Shown here in pieces: positions 6,087 to 12,631 of a stretch of DNA of 20,320 bases. The notes beneath the pieces are model-generated. The model did no database searches. It was not told the origin of the DNA and saw nothing but the letters and a program-made list of their open reading frames with translations. Positions within the stretch are counted from its first letter, which is position 1. Every line of letters begins with the position of its first letter. This DNA comes from JANLHG01 sp964359745 (GTDB lineage: Bacteria > Patescibacteriota > Minisyncoccia > Phycocordibacterales > PALSA-1337), in the NCBI GenBank assembly GCA_964359745.1, contig CAYHTR010000007.1, positions 1 through 20,320 on the forward strand. The letters are read 5' to 3'. A program made the position numbers and the translations under genes.

Positions 6087-7913
6087 ATGGATTTAAACAG
6101 AATTCGAAATTTTTCAATAATCGCTCATATTGACCACGGAAAATCTACCTTGGCGGATCGGCTTTTGGAAATTACGCATACGATAGAAAAACGTAAAATG
6201 CAGGAGCAAGTGCTTGATAGTATGGAACTTGAACGAGAGCGGGGAATTACTATCAAGATGCAACCTGTCAGAATGAAGTATAAGATTGATGGGACAGAAT
6301 ATATTCTTAATCTTATTGATACACCCGGACATATTGATTTTTCGTATGAGGTTTCTCGAGCGCTTAAGGCCGTTGAAGGGTCAATTTTGCTTGTAGATGC
6401 AACGCAAGGCGTGCAGGCGCAAACATTGACCACTTTAAATATGGCCCGAGAATTAGGACTTACAATTATTCCTGTCATTAGTAAAATTGATTCTCCGCTT
6501 GCACGTATTAAAGAAGTTAGAGAAGAAATCACTCTTCTTTTGAAATGTCAGGAAAAAGAAGTAATTGAAGTTTCTGGAAAAACAGGTGAAGGAGTTGAAA
6601 ATCTTTTGCGAGAAATTGTAAAACGAGTGCCTGCTCCCAAGATTTATTCTGGTGAATTTCGTTCACTTGTTTTTGATTTTCAATATTCAAATCATCGAGG
6701 AGTGATTGTGTATGTTAGAGTTTTATCTGGTTTGCTTAAGAAAAATGACCAACTCATATTTAAAGTTTCAAAAGAAAAATTTACTGCGTTGGAAGTGGGA
6801 GTTTTTATGCCTTTTGAAATGCCTACCGAGTCTATTGGTGCGGGCGAAATTGGATATATTGTTACGGGAATAAAAGAGCCTGGTATCGCATCAGTCGGAG
6901 ACACGGTTGCTTCATTACAGGATATATCATTACCACTTGAAGGTTATATGACGCCAATTCCTGTGGTTTGGGCTTCTATTTATTCAGAAAATCAGCCCGC
7001 CCGAATGAACGATATCAGTCGTTCGGGCGGGGCTGATTTTAATCTTTTACGACAAGCCTTAGGCCGGCTTCGTCTTTCCGATTCGTCTTTTACTTTTGAG
7101 GAAGAATCCTCGGGGGCTTTAGGAAGAGGATTTCGTTGTGGTTTTCTTGGAATGCTTCATCTTGAAATAATCAGCGAGCGACTGCGAAGAGAATTTAGTT
7201 TAGAACTTATCGTTACAATTCCAAGCATTACATACGAAGTTGAATATATAAATGGTAAAAAAGAAACAATTTATTCCCCAATTCGTTTTCCAGAAGATCA
7301 CGAGATAAAAAAAGTTCTTGAACCGTGGGTAAATATGAAAATTATCACACCTTTGCAATATGTCGGTGTAATTATGCAAAAACTTTATGAACACGAAGCC
7401 GAGTCAGGCAACACCGTTAATTTTGGTGATAATAGAACTTCATTGGAGGTTAAAATGCCGTTGCGAGAATTGATGAGGAATTTTTTTGATGAAATAAAAA
7501 GCGTCACTTCTGGCTACGCTTCAATTTCGTATGAATTGGGAGAAATGCGAAATGCCGATGTTGTTCGTTTGGATATTTTGGTTGCTGATGAGCTTGTTCC
7601 GGCGTTTTGCAGAGTGGTATCCAGAAGGAGAGTAGAAGAAGAAGCCAAAGAATCGGTTGAGAGATTATATAAAATACTGCCTCGGCAAATGTTTACCACA
7701 AAAATTCAGGCACGTGGTTTAGGTAGAATAATTTCTTCAGAAACACTTACGGCTATGAAAAAAGATGTTACGGCACATATGTATGGTGGTGATATTACCA
7801 GAAAAATGAAGCTTAGAGAAAAACAAAAAAAGGGCAAAAAAAGAATGCTTGCCCGTGGAAAAGTTAGTATTCCTCACGATGTATTCCTAAAAATGATGAG
7901 GACGGATAAATAA
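6087..7913 (+). CDS. lepA: Elongation factor 4 (LepA) with a palindrome-encoded insert
   Basis: A 608-residue translational GTPase that back-translocates or remodels stalled ribosomes. The G domain has G1 AHIDHGKST (13-21), the switch I region RERGITIKMQ, and G3 DTPGH (78-82) with the catalytic histidine. The LepA-specific C-terminal domain is complete (ARGLGRIISSETLTAMKKDV, then KMKLREKQKKGKKRM). Two oddities stand out. The G4 guanine-recognition motif reads SKID (132-135) instead of NKxD. After ASIYSEN an extra stretch of about 12 residues (QPARMNDISRSGG, about 303-315) appears before ADFNLLRQALGRL; E. coli LepA lacks it, and a DNA palindrome encodes it. The rest of the length is normal. 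The gene has its own apparent leaderless promoter and meets a minus-strand small gene four bases after its stop. Confidence 0.96.
   Translation: MDLNRIRNFSIIAHIDHGKSTLADRLLEITHTIEKRKMQEQVLDSMELERERGITIKMQPVRMKYKIDGTEYILNLIDTPGHIDFSYEVSRALKAVEGSILLVDATQGVQAQTLTTLNMARELGLTIIPVISKIDSPLARIKEVREEITLLLKCQEKEVIEVSGKTGEGVENLLREIVKRVPAPKIYSGEFRSLVFDFQYSNHRGVIVYVRVLSGLLKKNDQLIFKVSKEKFTALEVGVFMPFEMPTESIGAGEIGYIVTGIKEPGIASVGDTVASLQDISLPLEGYMTPIPVVWASIYSENQPARMNDISRSGGADFNLLRQALGRLRLSDSSFTFEEESSGALGRGFRCGFLGMLHLEIISERLRREFSLELIVTIPSITYEVEYINGKKETIYSPIRFPEDHEIKKVLEPWVNMKIITPLQYVGVIMQKLYEHEAESGNTVNFGDNRTSLEVKMPLRELMRNFFDEIKSVTSGYASISYELGEMRNADVVRLDILVADELVPAFCRVVSRRRVEEEAKESVERLYKILPRQMFTTKIQARGLGRIISSETLTAMKKDVTAHMYGGDITRKMKLREKQKKGKKRMLARGKVSIPHDVFLKMMRTDK
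6988..7040 (+). repeat. In-frame palindromic element within lepA
   Basis: The arm AAAATCAGCCCGCCCGAA (6988-7005) pairs with TTCGGGCGGGGCTGATTTT (7022-7040), leaving one bulged base. Alternatively GAACGA (7007-7012) pairs with TCGTTC (7019-7024) to make the hairpin tip. It is much more GC-rich than the flanking gene and encodes lepA residues 302-317 without breaking the frame. The extra residues fall in a loop where other LepA proteins are shorter. It has no T-run and is not a terminator. Confidence 0.75.
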
Positions 7914-7917
7914 TTTC

Positions 7918-8028
7918 CTAAATATTAAATATTGGAGTATAAAGCATTATCATACTCAAAATGATGATAATTCCTAATATTATAGAAAGCACATTTACAA
8001 CTTTTTTGGTTTTTTTGTGAAATAGCAT
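7918..8028 (-). CDS. 36-residue single-pass membrane protein
   Basis: A short minus-strand frame from ATG (8028-8026) to TAG (7920-7918). The protein has a basic N-terminus (MLFHKKTKKVVN), one strong hydrophobic helix (about 13-30) and a short tail LYTPIFNI, so it should insert with its N-terminus in the cytoplasm. I do not recognise a named family, though tiny membrane proteins with this basic-then-hydrophobic layout are common beside division genes. Support for it being real: the frame fills the gap between lepA and the FtsB-like gene, stops four bases from the lepA stop, and has a TATACT -10 ending seven bases before its ATG, with TTGAAT 16 bases further upstream. The start would be leaderless. 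Its function is unknown. Confidence 0.6.
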   Translation of the reverse strand: MLFHKKTKKVVNVLSIILGIIIILSMIMLYTPIFNI

Positions 8029-8063
8029 AGTAAGAAGTATACTATAAGTATGTTGGAATTCAA
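8015..8063. promoter_or_regulatory. Overlapping divergent promoters
   Basis: Plus strand: TTGTGA (8015-8020), 17 bases, TATACT (8038-8043), then six bases to the ATG at 8050. Minus strand: TTGAAT (8063-8058), 16 bases, TATACT (8041-8036), then seven bases to the ATG at 8028. The two -10 boxes overlap in the palindrome AGTATACT, so RNA polymerase can use only one direction at a time. Both genes would have leaderless mRNAs. Confidence 0.6.
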
Positions 8064-8439
8064 GAAGAAGCAAAAAATAAAAAAATGGCTATATTCGCCG
8101 TGGATAATTTTTATTCTATTGTTTATTTTACTTATTGGTCTTGATGCGGTGTGGAATATATATAAAAAAGAGCAAATAAGCAAAAATAATCTTGTTTTAG
8201 CCCAGCAAAATCTTGATAAACTGAAAAGTCGTTATGATATTTTAAAAAGCGAAGTGGATTGGCTTAGTACTCCAGAAGGAATTGAAGAAGAAATCAGAAA
8301 TAAATTTTCAGTGGTAAAAGAAGGCGAGCAAGTGGCAATTATTGTTGAATCAAAAAATACACCTACAACAACTCCCGAAGTTTTGAAAACTGAAACACTA
8401 TGGGATAAAATTGTGGGGTGGTTTGCGGGTATAATATAG
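8050..8439 (+). CDS. Septum formation initiator family protein (FtsB/DivIC-like)
   Basis: A 129-residue bitopic protein. It has a short basic cytoplasmic N-terminus (KKKQKIKKW), one membrane helix (about 18-37) and a coiled coil (about 45-70, AQQNLDKLKSRYDILKSEVD). The FtsB/DivIC-type motif LSTPEGIEEEIRNKFSVVKEGE follows, where these proteins carry the EexAR...KPGE-like element. Family members bridge FtsL and FtsQ/DivIB in the division complex. The tail of about 30 residues beyond the motif (WDKIVGWFAGII) is longer than in E. coli FtsB and hydrophobic. The last five codons and the stop lie within the tRNA-Gly gene. FtsB and DivIC cannot be told apart from the sequence alone. Confidence 0.85.
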   Translation: MLEFKKKQKIKKWLYSPWIIFILLFILLIGLDAVWNIYKKEQISKNNLVLAQQNLDKLKSRYDILKSEVDWLSTPEGIEEEIRNKFSVVKEGEQVAIIVESKNTPTTTPEVLKTETLWDKIVGWFAGII

Positions 8440-8495
8440 TGGTAATATGCGTGCTTCCCAAGCACGAGACGGGAGTTCAATCCTCCCTACCCGCA
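8425..8495 (+). tRNA. tRNA-Gly (anticodon CCC)
   Basis: The acceptor arm GCGGGTA (8425-8431) pairs with TACCCGC (8488-8494). The anticodon stem CGTGC/GCACG has loop TTCCCAA with anticodon CCC at 8457-8459, reading GGG. The T arm GGGAG-TTCAATC-CTCCC is perfect. The D stem is all A-T (ATAT/ATAT), which is weak but pairs. CCA is not encoded: the bases after discriminator A (8495) are CAA. Its first 15 bases are also the 3' end of the FtsB-like coding sequence, so it is probably made from that transcript. Confidence 0.95.
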
Positions 8496-8504
8496 CAATA
8501 AAAA

Positions 8505-8534
8505 TTGACTTTTTGTTTAGTTTTAATGTACATT
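8505..8534 (+). promoter_or_regulatory. Promoter for the cysteine-rich unknown gene
   Basis: TTGACT (8505-8510) and TACATT (8529-8534) are separated by 18 bases, with a predicted start near 8541. Unlike most genes here, this one then has a Shine-Dalgarno-like AGAAAGGAAAC (8541-8551) before the ATG at 8560. Confidence 0.5.
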
Positions 8535-8559
8535 GTTATCAGAAAGGAAACAAAACAAT

Positions 8560-8955
8560 ATGCCTAATGGCCATAGTCCAAAAGAGTACGGTAAACACAA
8601 GTATCCCAATCCTGACGGAACTTCCGATTGTCAGTATGGTTGCGGATGTTGGATGGGTCCTAGTCGTTCGGGTGGTCCAACTGGTCTCGACCCGTTCGGG
8701 ATTTGTCCGAAAAACCCAGTGGACGGAATTCTTTTTGGTGGGGCAGCAGATTACGACAATGTCGTAACTGAACGGATTAGGAGTTTGGAGTCAAAACTCC
8801 ACAGAGCAGAAGAACGTTTGAAACGGGTAAGCCCAAGCAAGGCCAAACTTGCCGATGAACTTGCTACTACAAAAGCAGAACTTGCTGAGAAAAATAAAAT
8901 TCTTGGCCAAATGCACCAAATCATCAAAGACGGTACGGATGGTGTGTCAGATTAA
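8560..8955 (+). CDS. Unknown Cys/Gly-rich protein with a coiled-coil C-terminus
   Basis: A 131-residue soluble protein that I cannot assign to a named family. Residues 1-60 are rich in Gly, Pro, Asn and Asp. They carry four cysteines (C24, C28, C30, C49; pattern C-x3-C-x-C-x18-C) and two histidines (H5, H13), in a context such as NPDGTSDCQYGCGCW and GGPTGLDPFGICPKNP. This looks like a small metal- or disulfide-stabilised fold. Residues about 67-122 form a charged helix with coiled-coil spacing. There is no signal peptide or membrane helix. The start is chosen at the ATG behind AGAAAGGA, the only clear Shine-Dalgarno in the window; an upstream in-frame TTG at 8533 is less likely. The base composition is visibly more GC-rich than its neighbours. 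It has its own promoter and terminator, so it is a single-gene unit. Confidence 0.75.
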   Translation: MPNGHSPKEYGKHKYPNPDGTSDCQYGCGCWMGPSRSGGPTGLDPFGICPKNPVDGILFGGAADYDNVVTERIRSLESKLHRAEERLKRVSPSKAKLADELATTKAELAEKNKILGQMHQIIKDGTDGVSD

Positions 8956-8974
8956 TATACCGTTGAACATCACT

Positions 8975-8999
8975 AGCCAGTTTACAAACTGGCTTTTTT
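8975..8999 (+). terminator. Terminator of the Cys-rich gene
   Basis: The stem AGCCAGTT (8975-8982) / AACTGGCT (8987-8994) has loop TACA and is followed by TTTTT. The T-run reaches the stop codon of the convergent recA gene. On the minus strand the hairpin has no following U-run, so it serves mainly the plus strand. Confidence 0.85.
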
Positions 9000-10023
9000 A
9001 TACTACAGTAAGTTTTTTTCTAATTTCTTTTAGGATTTCGTCGAAGATTTTTTTGTTTTCTTTGAGGAATTGGCGAGTGGCGTCATATCCTCTTCCTAAT
9101 TTTATTTCGCCATAAGCGTATGAATTACCGGTTTTTTGAATAAGTTCCATTTTTTCTCCAAGGGCTATTATTTCGCCTTCCTGAGATATGCCTTCGTTAT
9201 ACATAAGGTCAAACTCTGTCTGTTTAAATGGTGCGGCAACTTTATTTTTTACAACTTTTACTCGCACTCTTCCACCCATTATTTCTTCACCCTTTTTTAT
9301 TTGAGCAATTCTGCGAATATCAAGTCGCACTGAAGTGTAGAATTTTAATGCTTTACCGCCTGGAGTGGTTTCTGGATTACCAAACATTACACCTATTTGC
9401 ATTCTGATTTGATTAATGAAAATAACAAGAGTTTTAGATTTAGCTACTATAGCGGTGAGCTTGCGAAGAGCTTGGGACATAAGTCGCGCTTGTTTGCCGA
9501 CATGATGAGCTCCCATATCACCTTCAATTTCATCTTTTGGTGTAAGTGCAGCGACAGAGTCTATGACGATTACGTCCATTTTGCCGGTACGAACAAGTGA
9601 TTCTACTATTTCAAGTCCTTGTTCGCCAGTATCTGGTTGAGAAATAAGTAATTCGTCTATTTTTACCCCAATTCTTTTTGCGTATTCTGGATCCATAGCG
9701 TGTTCTGCGTCAATAAAAGCGCAAACCCCACCTAATTTTTGAGCTTCAGCGATAATGTGTAATGAAAGAGTAGTTTTTCCAGATGATTCTGGTCCAAAGA
9801 TTTCTGCTATGCGTCCTCTGGGCATTCCGCCTACGCCAAGAGCTGCATCAAGACCGATTGAACCGGTTGGAATAGCGTTAACATGTACTCTAGGTTTTTC
9901 ACCCAACTTCATTATTGAGTCATCACCAAACTTTGTTCTAATTGCTTCTAATGCGTCTTGAATACTTCCACTGTCAATTGTTTTTTCCACTTTTTCTTCT
10001 TTGGGTTTTTTTGTAAATGCCAT
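8998..10023 (-). CDS. recA: Recombinase RecA
   Basis: A full-length 341-residue RecA, which forms ATP-dependent filaments on single-stranded DNA for homologous recombination and repair. Walker A GPESSGKTT is at 77-85, the catalytic glutamate in DAEHA is at about 107, and Walker B DVIVIDS is at 150-156. Loop L2 (about 204-223) is NQIRMQIGVMFGNPETTPGG, and the C-terminal domain with GYDATRQFLKENK is complete. In loop L1 the usual ...HVGLQARLMS reads HHVGKQARLMSQALRKLT. The start is preceded by a good promoter only a few bases away, so the mRNA is nearly leaderless. No LexA-type operator is seen there. The upstream neighbours on the same strand are the Ig-like gene and ftsK. Confidence 0.98.
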   Translation of the reverse strand: MAFTKKPKEEKVEKTIDSGSIQDALEAIRTKFGDDSIMKLGEKPRVHVNAIPTGSIGLDAALGVGGMPRGRIAEIFGPESSGKTTLSLHIIAEAQKLGGVCAFIDAEHAMDPEYAKRIGVKIDELLISQPDTGEQGLEIVESLVRTGKMDVIVIDSVAALTPKDEIEGDMGAHHVGKQARLMSQALRKLTAIVAKSKTLVIFINQIRMQIGVMFGNPETTPGGKALKFYTSVRLDIRRIAQIKKGEEIMGGRVRVKVVKNKVAAPFKQTEFDLMYNEGISQEGEIIALGEKMELIQKTGNSYAYGEIKLGRGYDATRQFLKENKKIFDEILKEIRKKLTVV

Positions 10024-10032
10024 AATGTTTGG

Positions 10033-10061
10033 ATTATAATACTATTCATATGTTAATTCAA
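10033..10061 (-). promoter_or_regulatory. recA promoter
   Basis: Read on the minus strand: TTGAAT (10061-10056), a 17-base spacer and a perfect TATAAT (10038-10033). The -10 ends nine bases before the recA ATG, so the predicted leader is only about 2-3 nt. The -35 overlaps the last codons of the Ig-like gene. Confidence 0.7.
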
Positions 10062-10377
10062 GGGTTTTTTGGATTGTTTTACCAAATTTATCTTTTGCAA
10101 TGATCGTGATTATATTATAACCAGGAGAAAGCAAATATTTTTCTTTAAAAATTCCTTTCTCGTCTATAAAAATCGATCTATTATCAATATTAGTTTCTGT
10201 GCTATTGATTGCTTTTCCTTGAATTATTATAGAGGAATAATTAAAAGATATGCCATTTTCAGGTTCTGTAATTATAATTGAAGGTCCTTTTGCAATATTT
10301 CTTGATTGGTAAATTGAATAGCCTAATATAATAACAATAAAAAGACATATTGTTGAATAACGGATTATTTTATTCAT
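10042..10377 (-). CDS. Small secreted or anchored Ig-like domain protein
   Basis: A 111-residue protein with an N-terminal signal anchor (about 6-22) and then one predicted all-beta domain. It runs from PSIIITEPENGISFNYSS through the IIIQGKA strand to GYNIITIIAKDKFGKTIQKT. This pattern (an 'I...P.nG', an 'I.G.a' strand, then 'N.I.I.a.D..G') is that of the bacterial Ig-like repeats found in cell-surface proteins, such as glucodextranase-B-type modules. Its function is unknown; it probably acts outside the membrane in binding or structure. The ATG overlaps the ftsK stop by four bases (ATGA), so it is translationally coupled to ftsK. The recA promoter begins in its 3' end. Confidence 0.7.
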   Translation of the reverse strand: MNKIIRYSTICLFIVIILGYSIYQSRNIAKGPSIIITEPENGISFNYSSIIIQGKAINSTETNIDNRSIFIDEKGIFKEKYLLSPGYNIITIIAKDKFGKTIQKTLELTYE

Positions 10378-12473
10378 AATACCTCTGGCGCTTCGGTGAT
10401 GGTTTCGGTTGGAATTTCATTTTTTGGACCACCATCTATAACCTCTCTAGGTCTTGCGCCGTCTGCTGGCCCAATTACTCCTCGTTCTTCAAGCATATCT
10501 ACAAGTCGTGCTGCTCTTGCGTATCCAACACGAAGTTTTCTTTGAATATATGAAGTGGAAGCTTTACCAGCTTCAATAACTATTTCTTTAGCTTGTTCAT
10601 ATAAGTCATCTTCATCACTGGCATCTTGTTCAAAATTAGCATCAAAAATGGAATTTTTATCAGTTATATTGTCAGCTATATTAATTTCCTCAGGAATTTC
10701 GTCTTTATATGTATCAGCCAGATATTTTACAACTTTTTTAACTTCACTTTCAGAAATAAACGCTGACTGTATACGCTGTGGTTTTGACATTTCTCCCGAC
10801 ATATAAAGCATATCGCCAGCACCCAAAAGTTTTTCTGCTCCACTCATATCTAAGATAGTTCGTGAATCTACCTGTGATGACACTTGAAGAGCGATTCGTC
10901 CAGGAACGTTAGCTTTGATTAATCCTGTAATAACATTAACTGAAGGGCGTTGAGTACTCAACATTAAATGTATTCCGACAGCTCGACTCATTTGAGCTAG
11001 TCGGACAATAGCACTTTCAAGTTCTCGTGGATAAGCTTGCATAATATCGGCGAGTTCATCTATAACTATTACTATATAAGGCATAGGTGACGCTACATTT
11101 TTGTGATAAGATTCTATATCTCTAACGGAATTTGTCTCAAGAATATTATATCTTCGCTCCATTTCTTTTGCCGCCCATTTAAGTGCAAGAATAGCTTTTT
11201 TTGCTTCAGTTATAACAGGAGTTAAAAGATGTGGAATTTTGTTGTAAAGAGTCAATTCAACTCGTTTTGGGTCTATCATAATAAATTTTAGATTTTCTGG
11301 AGCATTTCTATAAAGAAGGGAAGTTATAATTGTATGTATGGTTACTGATTTACCGCTACCAGTTGCACCAGCAATTAGAAGATGAGGCATTTTTGCCAAA
11401 TTAGCAAAGTGAGATTTTCCTGATATACCTTTTCCAAGAGAAATAAGTAAAGACTTTTCTGATTGAACATATTCTTCACTACCAAGAAGAGTAGCAAGAC
11501 CAACCATTGTTTTTACAGTATTCGGTATTTCTATACCAACCAAGGATTTACCTGGAATTGGAGCTTCTATTCTTATAGGATGTGCGGCAAGGGCCAAAGC
11601 AAGGTCATTATTAAGAGCTATGATTTTAGAAAGTTTTACTCCTTCTGCTGGTTTTAAAGCATATCTGGTTACTGATGGTCCAATTGAAATCTCATCCATT
11701 TCAACAATTATACCAAAATTAGCCAAAGTTCTTTTTATGATATTGGCGTGTGCTTTAATATCACCAACTTCTGGTTTACCACTGTCTCTTTCAAGAAGTG
11801 ATAGAGGGGGCGGAACATATTTTTTATTGGAAGGCGTAGTGCGTGGTGTTATATCAAAATCATTTTCTTCATCTACTATTTTTTTTCTCCCAGGATCTTT
11901 TTTAATGACGCTATTTTCTTCTTGTGGGATTTCTTGATTTTTTTCACCTTGGGCAATTCTTATTTCTTTTATTTCTTCTTTACCATCTTTAATTTTTTTC
12001 TTAAATAATCTCCAAAACATTAGGTAATGAATATTAAGTCTAGTATCAAGCACAATGAGCGATGATATAAGGATTAAACCACTAAGAATAAAGCATGAAG
12101 CATACACATCAAAAAGTTTTATTAGAGGTAGTGAAATATAGTGACCGATAATACCAGATTTTCCAGTAATAATAATATCAATTATTCCTAATCCAGATAC
12201 AAAGAAAACAATAGATCCGATTAGTTTCAAAAATTCAAATCTTGTTTGAATTGATTTAAAAAAAGCAATTCCCAGCATCGATAAAATTATTGGAATCAGA
12301 AAATAGCCAATACCAAATAATTTATTTAGTAAAGTATAAGCACTATTTCCAACAACGCCGGCTTTACCTAGTGAAGCGAGTATTGAAATTATAGCAATAA
12401 TAAAACATACGACAGCGATCACTCCTTGTAAAGTTTCAGGTTTTATATTTCTTACTATATTCTTCTTGCTCAT
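10374..12473 (-). CDS. ftsK: DNA translocase FtsK/SpoIIIE
   Basis: A 699-residue septal DNA pump that moves chromosome ends during division. The N-terminal part has four membrane helices (about 18-36, 56-72, 82-102, 124-142), then a short charged linker (about 160-215), much shorter than in E. coli. The motor follows: the alpha domain with VEMDEISIGPSVTRYALKPA, Walker A GATGSGKS (369-376), Walker B in YIVIVIDELADIM, and the LSTQRPSVNVITG motif. The C-terminal winged-helix gamma domain (ASTSYIQRKLRVGYARAARL) normally reads polar KOPS-type sites. The ATG at 12473 (MSKKNIVRN) is preferred to a GTG six codons upstream. The gene is divergent from the regulator at 12630 and heads a unit with the Ig-like gene. 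Confidence 0.96.
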   Translation of the reverse strand: MSKKNIVRNIKPETLQGVIAVVCFIIAIISILASLGKAGVVGNSAYTLLNKLFGIGYFLIPIILSMLGIAFFKSIQTRFEFLKLIGSIVFFVSGLGIIDIIITGKSGIIGHYISLPLIKLFDVYASCFILSGLILISSLIVLDTRLNIHYLMFWRLFKKKIKDGKEEIKEIRIAQGEKNQEIPQEENSVIKKDPGRKKIVDEENDFDITPRTTPSNKKYVPPPLSLLERDSGKPEVGDIKAHANIIKRTLANFGIIVEMDEISIGPSVTRYALKPAEGVKLSKIIALNNDLALALAAHPIRIEAPIPGKSLVGIEIPNTVKTMVGLATLLGSEEYVQSEKSLLISLGKGISGKSHFANLAKMPHLLIAGATGSGKSVTIHTIITSLLYRNAPENLKFIMIDPKRVELTLYNKIPHLLTPVITEAKKAILALKWAAKEMERRYNILETNSVRDIESYHKNVASPMPYIVIVIDELADIMQAYPRELESAIVRLAQMSRAVGIHLMLSTQRPSVNVITGLIKANVPGRIALQVSSQVDSRTILDMSGAEKLLGAGDMLYMSGEMSKPQRIQSAFISESEVKKVVKYLADTYKDEIPEEINIADNITDKNSIFDANFEQDASDEDDLYEQAKEIVIEAGKASTSYIQRKLRVGYARAARLVDMLEERGVIGPADGARPREVIDGGPKNEIPTETITEAPEVL

Positions 12474-12520
12474 TGCGTTTAATAATAACACATTTTAATC
12501 AAATTTTGTTTTGATTAAGT

Positions 12521-12548
12521 TTGCAATTCAAAATGTCTTATATATAAT
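12521..12548 (+). promoter_or_regulatory. Promoter of the winged-helix regulator
   Basis: TTGCAA (12521-12526), a 16-base spacer and TATAAT (12543-12548), giving a start near 12555. The -10 lies at the centre of the first palindromic operator (12532-12555), so a bound repressor would block polymerase directly. Confidence 0.6.
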
Positions 12549-12631
12549 AGACATTAAGTACAAAAGTGTCTTATATAAGTGTAAAGGACAGTTTATTACG
12601 GTATAAAAGACATTTTAATTTTAAAAGACAT
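12532..12631. promoter_or_regulatory. Array of AGACAT half-sites upstream of the regulator
   Basis: Six related half-sites fall in 100 bases. Site 1 is an inverted pair, AATGTCT (12532-12538) and AGACATT (12549-12555). Site 2 is a looser inverted pair, TGTCTTATA (12567-12575) and TAAAGGACA (12582-12590). Site 3 is two direct copies of AAAAGACAT (12605-12613 and 12623-12631) 18 bases apart, the second containing the A and T of the start codon. More half-sites continue in the coding region (AGACAT 12734-12739, ATGTCT 12746-12751, AAAGGACA near 12770). The array suggests cooperative autoregulation by the adjacent DNA-binding protein. Confidence 0.6.

Noticed and set aside
8447..8767. 106-residue frame overlapping tRNA-Gly and the Cys-rich gene
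   Set aside because: It begins in the tRNA and lies out of frame with the better gene at 8560, which has a Shine-Dalgarno and a biased, structured protein sequence.
10024..10070. LexA/SOS operator in front of recA
   Set aside because: No CTGT-N8-ACAG or GAAC-N4-GTTC type palindrome is present around the recA promoter.
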